From Tubulanus polymorphus (taxonomy: Eukaryota > Nemertea > Palaeonemertea > Tubulaniformes > Tubulanidae), in contig NC_134026.1 in the NCBI RefSeq assembly GCF_964204645.1, positions 16,324,650-16,388,649 on the forward strand: a stretch of 64,000 nucleotides of DNA. Direction: 5' to 3'. Position 1 is the first letter of the stretch. Every line of letters starts with the position of its first letter. Of this stretch, positions 20,155 to 27,993 are shown piece by piece. The notes beneath the pieces were generated by a model. That model saw only the letters and a list, made by a program, of their open reading frames with translations. It did no database searches and was not told the origin of the DNA. Made by a program: the position numbers and the translations under genes.

Positions 20155-20334
20155 TTACTTTTTGAGTGTTAGATAATCAATTTCTGAATCACTTTCACTA
20201 TAATCACTTTCAGACCCTAACAATTTATTCAAATGCTCTACCGTATCTTCATAAATAATTAGTTTATTATTTTTCACCTTTTTCACCTTTTTTACCGAAT
20301 CATCAATAGTTGTTTCATTTTTAAACTTATTCAT
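20155..20334 (-). CDS. Small acidic-tailed ORF at end of minus block
   Basis: 59 residues, starting one base after the TGA of the zinc-finger gene. The N-terminal third is lysine-rich (DDSVKKVKKVKNNK) and the C-terminus acidic (GSESDYSESDSEIDYL). No family recognised. Immediate adjacency to the upstream stop suggests co-transcription. It could also have been the tail of the upstream protein. Confidence 0.45.
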   Translation of the reverse strand: MNKFKNETTIDDSVKKVKKVKNNKLIIYEDTVEHLNKLLGSESDYSESDSEIDYLTLKK

Positions 20335-21189
20335 TCAATCAAATTTATTATTATTTTCTACTTTAAGTTTTATAGAATCTTTATTATCAATATGCTTATC
20401 TGTAACTATATCACCATGTGGGCGTATGGCGGCACCATTTTCATTATCATCTTTATTAGTGTTTGCTCCTAATATTTCATTTACAGTGTTTGATCCTAAT
20501 ATTTCATTAGCATCGGTTAAATCTAATTCATCTTTATTAGGTGTTGCTAATAAAAAATCTTCATATAATTCTTTACCATTTACTGTTTTATTTGAAACAA
20601 ATTTTGTAACATATCTAAATGGGTGTTCTATAAATTCTCTTAAACCAACACGTTCTATAACATTAGTAATATGTGAATTTGTATTCATATGTTTATTCCA
20701 ATTTGATGGAGCGTTTGAAAATTCACCATTACAATAACCACAATAATTTCTATTTTCACTAACATCTAATATTATTTTATTATTAGATGTAGTAGGTATT
20801 ACATTATTTGATGTAGAGGGTATTACAGATGTAGTAGGTATTACATTATTTGATGTAGAGGGTATTACAGATGTAGAAGGTATTACAGATGTAGTAGTAG
20901 GTATTACAGATGTAGAAGGTATTACAGATGTAGTAGTAGGTATTACAGATGTAGTAGTAGGTATTACAGATGTAGTAGTAGGTATTACATTATTATCAAT
21001 TACACTATTATTAACAACACCACTTTTATTATTATTACGTTCAATTAAATATTCTTTGTATTGATTTAATTCATTTAATAAAAATGTTCCAATATATTCA
21101 TTTATTCTTTTATAAGGTATTACATAATACAAATCATCATTGATTTCTTTATCAGCTTTGATTCTTTCATATACTTTACCTCCTTCCAT
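20335..21189 (-). CDS. Zinc-finger protein with VIPTTTS repeat tract
   Basis: 284 residues. After ~65 ordinary residues comes a low-complexity tract (about 66-138) of repeated VIPTTTS/VIPSTS units with SNNVIPT variants, matching a tandem repeat in the DNA at 20770-20990. A single C2H2-like finger follows (YCGYCNGEF...WNKHM...SH, about 151-175). The C-terminal tail contains the divergent insert AAIRPHGDI at 253-261. The upstream sequence is of the early class shared with polymerase, HNH and the 113-residue gene, so a regulatory or replication role is more likely than a capsid one. The repeat tract may be a glycosylation-type or flexible linker. No known homologue is named. Confidence 0.65.
   Translation of the reverse strand: MEGGKVYERIKADKEINDDLYYVIPYKRINEYIGTFLLNELNQYKEYLIERNNNKSGVVNNSVIDNNVIPTTTSVIPTTTSVIPTTTSVIPSTSVIPTTTSVIPSTSVIPSTSNNVIPTTSVIPSTSNNVIPTTSNNKIILDVSENRNYCGYCNGEFSNAPSNWNKHMNTNSHITNVIERVGLREFIEHPFRYVTKFVSNKTVNGKELYEDFLLATPNKDELDLTDANEILGSNTVNEILGANTNKDDNENGAAIRPHGDIVTDKHIDNKDSIKLKVENNNKFD
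20408..20439 (-). repeat. In-frame GC-rich palindromic element, copy 4 (diverged)
   Basis: Read on the minus strand, AATGGTGCCGCCATACGCCC then ACATGGTGATAT. The central palindrome is mutated, giving AAIRPHGDI instead of AVRHPHGDI. Confidence 0.7.
20770..20990 (-). repeat. Coding minisatellite in zinc-finger gene
   Basis: GGTATTACAGATGTAGTAGT and shorter variants (unit 18 or 21 bases) are repeated about ten times, always a multiple of three, so the frame survives. Confidence 0.7.
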
Positions 21190-21216
21190 TTATTATATAT
21201 ATTTTTATTAAAGTTA
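21190..21216 (-). promoter_or_regulatory. Early-class promoter of zinc-finger gene
   Basis: On the minus strand CTTTAATAAAAATATATATA is followed by ATAA and the ATG, matching the HNH and 113-residue promoters at nearly every position. Confidence 0.55.
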
Positions 21217-21221
21217 AAATT

Positions 21222-22469
21222 TTAATACATAACACTATCTAATTGTGAATTTACAATATTTAATTGTGCGTCAGATATAATATAAATGTGCATTTTAAAA
21301 TTTTTGATTCCTTTATTCTTTTTCATGAATAATTGTATTCCATCTTTAGTGTTCTGTAGTTTTTTTCCAGAACCATGTAATGAATTATCTTCTGTTGTTC
21401 TAAAATCTAACCATAATGCATATTTATTACCGGTATAATAATCAATTTGATTAATATTACAATTTTCAAATGATTTTATTTTTTCATTCATAAAATGTTT
21501 TCTAATTTCTGGCCATTGATCAATCATTCTCATTCCTTGGCAAAATATTTTATTCGCTATTCCTTCGATAGTTATTTCTACTTTTGTTATTTCAGGATTA
21601 TAATAATTATCAACATTTATTGCACCATTAGAATATGTTGCAATAGTAAAAAATATTATTATACCTTTAATAGATCTTCTTGGGAAGTTAATATTCTCAT
21701 TAATTATTTCATCATTTGCATTAATAGTTACAGTTTTAAATTTATCAATATAATCATATAATAATGAAAATCCTTGATTGTATTGAGTTTGAATTATACT
21801 TGAAATATTTTCATCAGTTACTGTATCATATTCTAAACATATATTCGATAATTTATAACTCATATCTTTAACAACGCTAGATAATACAATTTCATTTACA
21901 GGAGCAAATGTTATCTCAAATATAATATCTTCTTGAATTGCGTATTTATATAAAGGTGCATTATTATTTATCAATTCAAAGTCTAATGGAATTTTATATT
22001 TGCTTCCATAAATCTTTTTAATCAAATTATCTACGTCATTATTTACTACTGCGTTATTGGCTTCAGATCTTAATTTATTTTGGTTTTCTGATTGAATACC
22101 CTGAAATATCATATTATTTCTATTTTCTTTAGTTAACCATAAATCTTTATAATGTGAAAATAAATTATAATCATCTAATGAGAAAACTGTTTCTGGACCA
22201 ATCTTTATTGTTAACCTTTTAATCAAATATCTTCCAACATTATCAACAACATAATTATTATTATTGCCAGATACTTTTATATCGGCTGATAAATAAATAC
22301 TATTTGGAACATAAAAAGTATTTTGTGTTAATCTAGGAATTCTAACATATAAAGTTTCATCGGGATTAATATTTGAAGGGTTATGAGTAATTATATGATG
22401 TGATCTTTCTGCTTTAATAGCATTAGATATTCTATGATTCTTCGAAGGACTTATATAACTCCCACTCAT
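21222..22469 (-). CDS. Major capsid protein (double jelly-roll)
   Basis: 415 residues. It would form the pseudo-hexameric capsomers of the virion. The pattern fits Polinton major capsid proteins: an early VRIPRLTQNTFYVPNSIYL strand pair, then NVGRYLIKRLTIKIG, then the characteristic HYKDLWLTKENRNNMIFQGI (about 107-126), and RSEANN after it. A second barrel occupies the C-terminal half. It is shorter than many Polinton homologues, which often exceed 450 residues. A late-class box precedes the ATG. It sits on the same strand as the other virion-side genes, and no break was seen. Confidence 0.85.
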   Translation of the reverse strand: MSGSYISPSKNHRISNAIKAERSHHIITHNPSNINPDETLYVRIPRLTQNTFYVPNSIYLSADIKVSGNNNNYVVDNVGRYLIKRLTIKIGPETVFSLDDYNLFSHYKDLWLTKENRNNMIFQGIQSENQNKLRSEANNAVVNNDVDNLIKKIYGSKYKIPLDFELINNNAPLYKYAIQEDIIFEITFAPVNEIVLSSVVKDMSYKLSNICLEYDTVTDENISSIIQTQYNQGFSLLYDYIDKFKTVTINANDEIINENINFPRRSIKGIIIFFTIATYSNGAINVDNYYNPEITKVEITIEGIANKIFCQGMRMIDQWPEIRKHFMNEKIKSFENCNINQIDYYTGNKYALWLDFRTTEDNSLHGSGKKLQNTKDGIQLFMKKNKGIKNFKMHIYIISDAQLNIVNSQLDSVMY

Positions 22470-22494
22470 TTATTTAACAAAAAAAAATTAATTA
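22470..22494 (-). promoter_or_regulatory. Late-class box of the capsid gene
   Basis: On the minus strand TTAATTTTTTTTTGTTAAAT precedes AAATG: a nine-T run, two bases, then TAAATAA against the start. Confidence 0.6.
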
Positions 22495-22498
22495 TTTA

Positions 22499-22570
22499 TT
22501 TTTTGATATCATGGTTTACTTGATATTTTTTGATATCATGGTTTACTTGATATTTTTTGATATCATATTT
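22499..22570. repeat. 26-bp tandem repeat at a gene end
   Basis: TTTTTGATATCATGGTTTAC recurs about 2.6 times between the capsid gene and the 480-residue gene, partly within the latter's final codons. Confidence 0.65.
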
Positions 22571-23985
22571 ACTAAACCAAAAATAATAGCACTTACAACT
22601 GTAATTAAAAATAAAATAATATGTTCAGCAGCAAAGTTAATAATGTTTCCTGCAGATTTCAATATAAAACCAACAATTGAAGCAATAACTCCTGGTAAAG
22701 CTGCAGCAGATTTTTTAGATAGTTCCCATAAATATTTTGCTAATTTCTTTAAACCATCCTTAACTTTATCTTGTATAGAATTATTACCTGGAGGTTTATC
22801 TGGTTTATTGGGAGTGGGAGTAGGAGTAGATTTTAAAGCATTTGATATTGCTAAACCAATTGTTGTAAATAACATAGTTACAGCTGTTAGAATTGAAAGA
22901 ATTGTTATTCCTTCTAATTTAAATAATAACTTCATCCTGTCTTTTAATGATATTTCAGAATTTGGTTTAATCAACAAATCTTTAAAAATAACTTTTAATC
23001 TATTAATATTATAATCATATGATTTTAACAATAATTTAATTTCTTCTTTTTGTAATTCTATGTTATATTCTAAATCATCAATTTCTTTTTCTAAATATGC
23101 ATTTCTTTTTTTAAATTCAATTTCTTCAATAACTTTATTATCTCTATCTAATTTTAATTGTTCTATTTCTTTATTTTTATCAGTTAATTCTTTTTCTAAA
23201 GTTCTAATTTTAAAATCTCTTATACTTTTATTATGTGCAATTTTATCAGATGCAAGTCTTATACTAATAATTTCTCTAATTGCTTTATCAGAAAATATAT
23301 CTAAATCTTCTAATTCTTGATCTGTTGCATCAAATAATCCATTCGGTAAAAGTTTTTCAATTGGAACTTTATTTGATCTAAGTTTACTATTTTTGGAAGT
23401 TATATTCTGTTCAGAAGTTGTTTCTGTTTCTGATTTCTTTTTGATTATTTCAAATAATTCATTAATTCTTTGTTTAAATACATCTATATTATCATCTATT
23501 TCTTTTTGTGTAACATCAGTTATTTCATTACTATTACTTATTATTTTAATTCTATCTGGTTTTAATTTTTCTAAAGTTGATTCTAATAATATTTTATTTT
23601 TATTATTTTTATAAGTGATATCAATATAATAATCACCTTTCAAACGATAATAACATTTACCATTATCTAAAAATTTCAATTGATCTGCTAAAAGTCCAAC
23701 GTCTTCATCATTTATGTTAAAATTAGATTTTTCAATTAAATCTTCTAATTTAGGTATTTTGTTTAAATTATCTAAATCTTGTTTTACTAAATCTGGGTCT
23801 AAATTTTCAGGATTTAATTGTGATTCTGCATTTTTAATATAATCAGGCAAATTTAAATTATTATTATATTCTGGCTCATTACCATCATTAAAACTTGTTT
23901 CACTAAAATCAGGTTGTTGTTCATCAGTTATGTTAGGTTCATCAAAAGGATCCATTCCAATATCTTCTCCACCTTCTACATCCAT
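22543..23985 (-). CDS. Large coiled-coil protein with C-terminal membrane segments
   Basis: 480 residues. The acidic N-terminus opens MDVEGGEDIGMDPFDEPNI, a start I recall from other Polinton virion-side proteins. Residues about 240-335 form a long charged coiled coil (EKELTDKNKEIEQLKLDRDN). Two hydrophobic stretches, about 352-385 and 440-475, flank a proline-rich linker (TPTPTPNKPDKPP). A membrane-associated structural or scaffold role is inferred from this layout and from its place between the capsid gene and the 442-residue gene. No enzymatic motif seen. The late-class box TTTTTTTATTATGTAAATG sets the start. Confidence 0.7.
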   Translation of the reverse strand: MDVEGGEDIGMDPFDEPNITDEQQPDFSETSFNDGNEPEYNNNLNLPDYIKNAESQLNPENLDPDLVKQDLDNLNKIPKLEDLIEKSNFNINDEDVGLLADQLKFLDNGKCYYRLKGDYYIDITYKNNKNKILLESTLEKLKPDRIKIISNSNEITDVTQKEIDDNIDVFKQRINELFEIIKKKSETETTSEQNITSKNSKLRSNKVPIEKLLPNGLFDATDQELEDLDIFSDKAIREIISIRLASDKIAHNKSIRDFKIRTLEKELTDKNKEIEQLKLDRDNKVIEEIEFKKRNAYLEKEIDDLEYNIELQKEEIKLLLKSYDYNINRLKVIFKDLLIKPNSEISLKDRMKLLFKLEGITILSILTAVTMLFTTIGLAISNALKSTPTPTPNKPDKPPGNNSIQDKVKDGLKKLAKYLWELSKKSAAALPGVIASIVGFILKSAGNIINFAAEHIILFLITVVSAIIFGLVNMISKNIK

Positions 23986-24010
23986 TTACATAATAAAAAA
24001 ATTAAAATTT
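23986..24010 (-). promoter_or_regulatory. Late-class box of the 480-residue gene
   Basis: On the minus strand TTAATTTTTTTATTATGTAA lies directly before the ATG. Confidence 0.5.
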
Positions 24011-25330
24011 AAAATATAATATTCCTCCGATTACAATTCCTATACAAGTTATAGCTAATTTAGTATTTTCATGGGATTTATTATCATCATTTAGTTTAAT
24101 TATATCATGTTGAATTTTATTGGTTTTAATATCACCGTGTGGGTGCCGTACGGCACCATTTTCTGATGTATTGTAATCTTTTATTTTAGAATCATTATTT
24201 AATTTAATATTCTTAGTTTTAGTTTCTGTTGATTGAATATGTTTTTTATTTTTTTCACCTTCCATTAATTTTGGAGCAGTAATAATCTTTTTATTTATAT
24301 TATTTAACCCAAATGAATTATTTATTGTTGCAGTTTTAATTAGATTATTATAACCAATTATATTTCCCATCTTTAATACTAAATCATTAGAAATAATTAA
24401 TAGATTAGGGCCTATACAATAATTAAGTCTTACATGAGATTTATCTAAATAATTTTGATATCTTATAATGTTTTCTGGAATCGATCTATTTTTATCATTA
24501 TGAATTGAATCTTCAAATAAAACTTTAAACTGTTTCTGCGCATCGAATGAAGTGTTATCATTTCCAATTATTGGGGATCTTGTTTCAACTTGCGCACCTA
24601 AAATACACATCAAATAAATTCTAATAGATTGATTTATTCTTTGTATACCTGATTTTGTAAAACCTTCACCATTTTCTAAAATGAAATTAACCCAACCATT
24701 ATCATTATCAATTTTATAATTATGATAAGCTGAAATTCTATGCATATAATCAATTCTTTTTATTTCAAACTCTTCACCAACACCTTGCAATTTACCATGC
24801 GCTCTGAAATCGGAATTAATATTTATATTAAATTCATTACATATTTTATAAAACTTGGATATATTAATATTATTATCCAATTCTTTAAAATATTTAGACC
24901 CGGGTAAAGGACATTCTAATTCATTTAATATTATTCTGATTTGAAAATATGTGTGAAATCTAAATATTGTGTGAATTAATTTTAAATCAGAATACTTCAA
25001 ATTTTTATCTAAGTTATTTAAATGATCATTCCAACTTATTCCACATCCTGTTGTTGCACAATAAACAGCAAAATTTAATTGATTCTGCCAATATTTCATA
25101 TTAGATTTTACTTTATATATATGATATTCATCTCGAGTAAAAGTAACTTCATATGTATTAAATATATTTTCCATTTTAGAAATAAAAAACTGTGATTCAG
25201 TAACATAAATTTCTAAATTAGTTAATGAATTTAAAACTACATTTTTATATGTAATATTTTTCTTAAAATCTATTGCCGGAATATTATATTTAATTGATTT
25301 ATTATATTGGAAAGCTTTTGGAAACCCCAT
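24002..25330 (-). CDS. Conserved Polinton virion-side protein with C-terminal anchor
   Basis: 442 residues. The central region has LNFAVYCATTGCGIS (about 86-100), FRFHTYFQIRIIL (about 123-135) and FYKICNEFNININSDFR, a succession I recall from an unnamed family conserved in Polintons. The C-terminal third is low-complexity and charged, includes the AVRHPHGDI insert (393-401), and ends in a single membrane segment (LAITCIGIVIGGILYF). The N-terminal MGFPKAF could be a myristoylation signal, weakly. Probably a minor virion component or membrane-interacting protein; not proven. The start is fixed by its late-class box. Confidence 0.7.
   Translation of the reverse strand: MGFPKAFQYNKSIKYNIPAIDFKKNITYKNVVLNSLTNLEIYVTESQFFISKMENIFNTYEVTFTRDEYHIYKVKSNMKYWQNQLNFAVYCATTGCGISWNDHLNNLDKNLKYSDLKLIHTIFRFHTYFQIRIILNELECPLPGSKYFKELDNNINISKFYKICNEFNININSDFRAHGKLQGVGEEFEIKRIDYMHRISAYHNYKIDNDNGWVNFILENGEGFTKSGIQRINQSIRIYLMCILGAQVETRSPIIGNDNTSFDAQKQFKVLFEDSIHNDKNRSIPENIIRYQNYLDKSHVRLNYCIGPNLLIISNDLVLKMGNIIGYNNLIKTATINNSFGLNNINKKIITAPKLMEGEKNKKHIQSTETKTKNIKLNNDSKIKDYNTSENGAVRHPHGDIKTNKIQHDIIKLNDDNKSHENTKLAITCIGIVIGGILYFKF
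24129..24160 (-). repeat. In-frame GC-rich palindromic element, copy 3
   Basis: Minus-strand AATGGTGCCGTACGGCACCC then ACACGGTGATAT, encoding NGAVRHPHGDI in the 442-residue protein. It has the same sense relative to the gene as the other copies. Confidence 0.8.
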
Positions 25331-25354
25331 TTATATAACTAAAAAATTAATAAT
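25331..25354 (-). promoter_or_regulatory. Late-class box of the 442-residue gene
   Basis: On the minus strand TTAATTTTTTAGTTATATAA precedes the ATG; the TAAATAA part is TATATAA here. Confidence 0.5.
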
Positions 25355-25781
25355 TTATTAATTCTTTTAATAATTTATCTTGTTCTTCAACTGTTATATG
25401 ACCATTTAAACTTATTATATAATCTAGTGTGTTCTTTAATTTATTAATTTCTTTTATATTAGTTTTAATTTTTTCTTTATTACTTTTTATATTTAATTTT
25501 GAACTTATACCGGTTAAAACACTTGAACTTAATCCTAATACACCAATTGATATAGCTAAAGGTGTTAATGGGCTGAATATTGCTAGAAATGTTATTACAG
25601 AACTAATTGTAACCAAACCACTTATAATCAAATAATATATAATTTTACTTTTTAAATATTTTTTCTTTTTTATCTTTAAGTCACTTTCATATTCTAATAT
25701 TTGTTTTTCTAAATATGTTTTTAATTTAGTTTTATTTATATCATGAGGAATAATATCAATACTATCAACTTTATCTTCCAT
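25347..25781 (-). CDS. Small two-segment membrane protein with coiled coils
   Basis: 144 residues. A basic coiled-coil N-terminus (about 18-45) is followed by two adjacent hydrophobic segments (IIYYLIISGLVTISSVITFL and PLTPLAISIGVLGLSSSVL, about 47-90), then a second lysine-rich coiled coil. The hairpin-like layout suggests insertion in a membrane, possibly the inner envelope or host membrane. It is one of four small genes packed 15-25 bases apart, each with its own late-class box. No family name can be given. Confidence 0.65.
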   Translation of the reverse strand: MEDKVDSIDIIPHDINKTKLKTYLEKQILEYESDLKIKKKKYLKSKIIYYLIISGLVTISSVITFLAIFSPLTPLAISIGVLGLSSSVLTGISSKLNIKSNKEKIKTNIKEINKLKNTLDYIISLNGHITVEEQDKLLKELINY

Positions 25782-25803
25782 TTATTTAGCAAAAAAAATT
25801 ACT
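25782..25803 (-). promoter_or_regulatory. Late-class box of the 144-residue gene
   Basis: On the minus strand TAATTTTTTTTGCTAAATAA abuts the ATG; the best example of the class. Confidence 0.65.
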
Positions 25804-26224
25804 CATTAGTAAATTTATAAGCAACAAATATAACAATAACTGTTCCACCTAAAATCCAAATTATTTCATATTTCTGTTGTTCTTTACTTGGGGTATAATA
25901 ATCTGATAATTTAGGTTTGTATAGATGTAATTTTTCTTTATTGGTTACTGTGTTATATAAACTCATTGCATCATCAACTGATTGAAAATCTCTATGTGAA
26001 ATCTTCTGATCATATAATTCTTTATTGATGTAATCCATATAGTTTTGTCTCTTTTCTCTATATTCTTCTGCAGCTTTATTGTATTTCTCTAACGCTAAAT
26101 TATGTCTTCTTTGTTCTCCTAATGAACTATTTTTATCAATATGTTTAAATAAATAACCACCACCAGTAAATGCTAAAGCGTTAACAATTGCCGATCCTAT
26201 AATAGTTATAATTGCAGAAGCCAT
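25799..26224 (-). CDS. Conserved Polinton small membrane protein
   Basis: 141 residues. A hydrophobic glycine-rich N-terminus (IITIIGSAIVNALAFTGGGY), a central amphipathic region with RRHNLALEKYNKAAEEYREK and SVDDAMSLY, and a C-terminal membrane segment (IIWILGGTVIVIFVAYKF). The central pattern, with a helical R..HN.A.E...A...Y..KR stretch and a D.AM..Y motif, is one I recall as recurrent in Polintons next to the penton gene. Its function is not established. A virion membrane or vertex role is an inference from position. Confidence 0.72.
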   Translation of the reverse strand: MASAIITIIGSAIVNALAFTGGGYLFKHIDKNSSLGEQRRHNLALEKYNKAAEEYREKRQNYMDYINKELYDQKISHRDFQSVDDAMSLYNTVTNKEKLHLYKPKLSDYYTPSKEQQKYEIIWILGGTVIVIFVAYKFTNE

Positions 26225-26246
26225 TTATTTAGTAAAAAAAATTATG
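26225..26246 (-). promoter_or_regulatory. Late-class box of the 141-residue gene
   Basis: On the minus strand TAATTTTTTTTACTAAATAA abuts the ATG, differing from the previous gene's box only in the two bases between T-run and TAAATAA. Confidence 0.65.
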
Positions 26247-26249
26247 CAT

Positions 26250-26471
26250 TTATATGGGAGGAATATATTTTTGTTTTTCCAAATAATCAATAGTTAAATT
26301 AGATAAAGTAACTGCTAATGTTAACTTTAAAATATCATTGATATCAAATCTATCAACATTAACACTTCCCATTTTGAATACTTTTTTTAATACCATTGAA
26401 TAACCAACCGTTCCAACTGATAGTAATGCGCCATTATATAATCCAGTTATTATCCACTTATTATCACTCAT
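26250..26471 (-). CDS. Very small conserved Polinton protein
   Basis: 73 residues. The N-terminal half is weakly hydrophobic (GLYNGALLSVGTVGYSMVL). The second half has FDINDILKLTLAVTLSNLT and ends in DYLEKQKYIPPI. I recall small Polinton proteins ending in a similar D.L..Q..IP pattern, so it is probably real despite its size. It sits tightly between two genes of the late block with its own box. Function unknown. Confidence 0.65.
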   Translation of the reverse strand: MSDNKWIITGLYNGALLSVGTVGYSMVLKKVFKMGSVNVDRFDINDILKLTLAVTLSNLTIDYLEKQKYIPPI

Positions 26472-26493
26472 TTATTAATCAAAAAAATTACTA
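26472..26493 (-). promoter_or_regulatory. Late-class box of the 73-residue gene
   Basis: On the minus strand GTAATTTTTTTGATTAATAA abuts the ATG; TTAATAA replaces TAAATAA. Confidence 0.5.
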
Positions 26494-26831
26494 TCTTCAA
26501 AATATTTAGTTAACTTATTTATGATTAATTCAACATTTATTTTATTACTAGTTTTATGATTATCATATATTTTGGTTAATATGTTTTTAATATCATATAT
26601 GATAAAATCTTCATCTAATTCATAAAATCTTAAAGATTCTCTAATTAAATTAGTAATCTTTTCTACATTTAAAGTTTCTTTATCTATTGTTGTTTCATAC
26701 TCAAATGTTGTTTCATTAGAAAATGCAATATTTTTTATATGTGTTATTACATCATTAATGTTAAATTTCATTTCTTTCTCACGTTTAAAATCAAATCCAA
26801 AACATATACTCGGTCCAACAGTTATATTCAT
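26475..26831 (-). CDS. Small soluble protein, function unknown
   Basis: 118 residues, acidic and without membrane segments. NITVGPSICFGFDFKREKEM at the start, then alternating charged and hydrophobic helices (LIRESLRFYELDEDFIIYDI). I do not recognise a family. Its place in the late block next to the penton gene, and a late-class box upstream, suggest a virion or assembly role. Confidence 0.6.
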   Translation of the reverse strand: MNITVGPSICFGFDFKREKEMKFNINDVITHIKNIAFSNETTFEYETTIDKETLNVEKITNLIRESLRFYELDEDFIIYDIKNILTKIYDNHKTSNKINVELIINKLTKYFEDSNFFD

Positions 26832-26854
26832 TTATATAGGTGAAAAATTACTCT
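26832..26854 (-). promoter_or_regulatory. Late-class box of the 118-residue gene
   Basis: On the minus strand GTAATTTTTCACCTATATAA precedes the ATG; the T-run is only five long. Confidence 0.4.
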
Positions 26855-27606
26855 TTACATCTTATAACTAATTCATAAATTACAGGAAAGTTATTCAAAT
26901 CAATTAAGTATCCATTATGATTTCTTATTTCTAATTTAAAATTATTAAATTGAGGAATACAAGGTTTGAAATCACATTCAGCTAAATTATAATTTATTTG
27001 CGTTCCAAATTGTTTAACATTCTTCAATGGTAAAATGTTTAGTAAACCAGAATTACATGTTGTATCTTTAGTTGCTTCAAATGTTTTTGTAGGATCGATT
27101 AAATTGCAATAAATATAAAAATGTGTAAAAGGTATTAAGTTTGATCTACCTTCTGCGTATGCTGTAACAATATCTGGGTTAATTCCTAACAGTTTAGCTA
27201 AAGGTTTTCTTACTGTAAATTTAAATTGTTCGTTATTATCTAACCTAATCTTTATTTTATTAGAACTATCACTTTTTAAAATTCTAATACTAAATCTGGA
27301 ATCACTTCCTAATTTAGCTCGAGCTTTTCTATTAATTTCTTGTGCTAATGTATCTAAATTATATAACCCCGGTTTTAAAAATATAGAGAACCATTCATTT
27401 TTACCTTTATAAAAAATTAAAAAAGCTCTATGTTCAATAGTTTTATCCGATATATTGTAAAAAGAATTACATAAACTTATATTTACTAATTTTAAATCTA
27501 CACAATTCTTGAATTCTCTATCTAATTGTACTAGTAAATTATGTGATTTATAATTTGTAAGTTTTCTAGAATCTATAAATATTCTGTATTCTTTTAATTC
27601 CGCCAT
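26848..27606 (-). CDS. Penton-like minor capsid protein (single jelly-roll)
   Basis: 252 residues, the usual length for Polinton pentons, which form the capsid vertices. The N-terminal strand order is typical (EYRIFIDSRKLTNYKSHNLL, then FKNCVDLKLVNISLCNSFYN), followed by the hallmark FLKPGLYNLDTLAQEINRKA (about 77-96) and a LLGINPD turn (about 138-144). The C-terminal half ends in a strand-rich FPVIYELVIRCKE. It lies between the small late genes and the accessory gene. The start is preceded by a weak late-type sequence (GTAAAATAA). No break seen. Confidence 0.85.
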   Translation of the reverse strand: MAELKEYRIFIDSRKLTNYKSHNLLVQLDREFKNCVDLKLVNISLCNSFYNISDKTIEHRAFLIFYKGKNEWFSIFLKPGLYNLDTLAQEINRKARAKLGSDSRFSIRILKSDSSNKIKIRLDNNEQFKFTVRKPLAKLLGINPDIVTAYAEGRSNLIPFTHFYIYCNLIDPTKTFEATKDTTCNSGLLNILPLKNVKQFGTQINYNLAECDFKPCIPQFNNFKLEIRNHNGYLIDLNNFPVIYELVIRCKE

Positions 27607-27630
27607 TTATTTTACATATTTTCTCATTCG
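27607..27630 (-). promoter_or_regulatory. Weak late-type start region of penton gene
   Basis: On the minus strand GAGAAAATATGTAAAATAA precedes the ATG. The T-run is missing and only the AATAAATG end is kept; this sequence also codes for the last residues of the upstream gene. Confidence 0.3.
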
Positions 27631-27965
27631 AAATCTATTTCATGGTGCCCTTTTTCATTCTTACCTTTATATACGAAATAGAAATCTCCAGAACATAATT
27701 CTTCTAGATCTTCACTTGATAATCTATGAAATCTATCTGGTAAATATGTTCTGAATTTATATGTATTTCCTTTTAATCCTTCATATTCTAAGTGTATAAC
27801 TAATTTATCTCCATATTTATTAGTAATTGTTTCAATGTTAGTAATTAAATATTTCTTGTGAATTGTTAACTCAGTTAGTTTTTTAAATTTATAATCTACA
27901 GATTTGACGCTTGAAGTATCTTTAATTCTATCTAAGAATTCACTGTGTACTTGTTTACTCTCCAT
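27624..27965 (-). CDS. Putative replication accessory protein (LPDRF family)
   Basis: 113 residues. YLITNIETITNKYGDKLVIH forms predicted beta strands, then TYKFRTYLPDRFHRLSSEDL and DFYFVYKGKN. I recall small proteins with a central LP.RF motif and a Y.G segment near the end as common in animal mobile elements. A single-stranded-DNA-binding (OB-like) role is a hypothesis. Its promoter is of the early class, and it sits just downstream of the polymerase gene on the same strand. A broken copy lies at 53-369. Confidence 0.6.
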   Translation of the reverse strand: MESKQVHSEFLDRIKDTSSVKSVDYKFKKLTELTIHKKYLITNIETITNKYGDKLVIHLEYEGLKGNTYKFRTYLPDRFHRLSSEDLEELCSGDFYFVYKGKNEKGHHEIDFE

Positions 27966-27992
27966 TTATTATACAAATTTTTATTGAAATTG
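27966..27992 (-). promoter_or_regulatory. Early-class promoter of the 113-residue gene
   Basis: On the minus strand CAATTTCAATAAAAATTTGT is followed by ATAATAA and the ATG, with the same spacing as at 16331-16357. Confidence 0.55.
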
Positions 27993-27993
27993 A

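Noticed and set aside
19965-20165. 66-residue plus-strand frame rich in DTLIPDT repeats
   Set aside because: It is a translation of the short tandem repeat between the gene blocks, lacks an upstream box of either class, and overlaps nothing conserved.
22511-23614. Plus-strand frames opposite the 480-residue Polinton gene
   Set aside because: They are antisense shadows; the minus frame is longer, continuous and has the late-class box.
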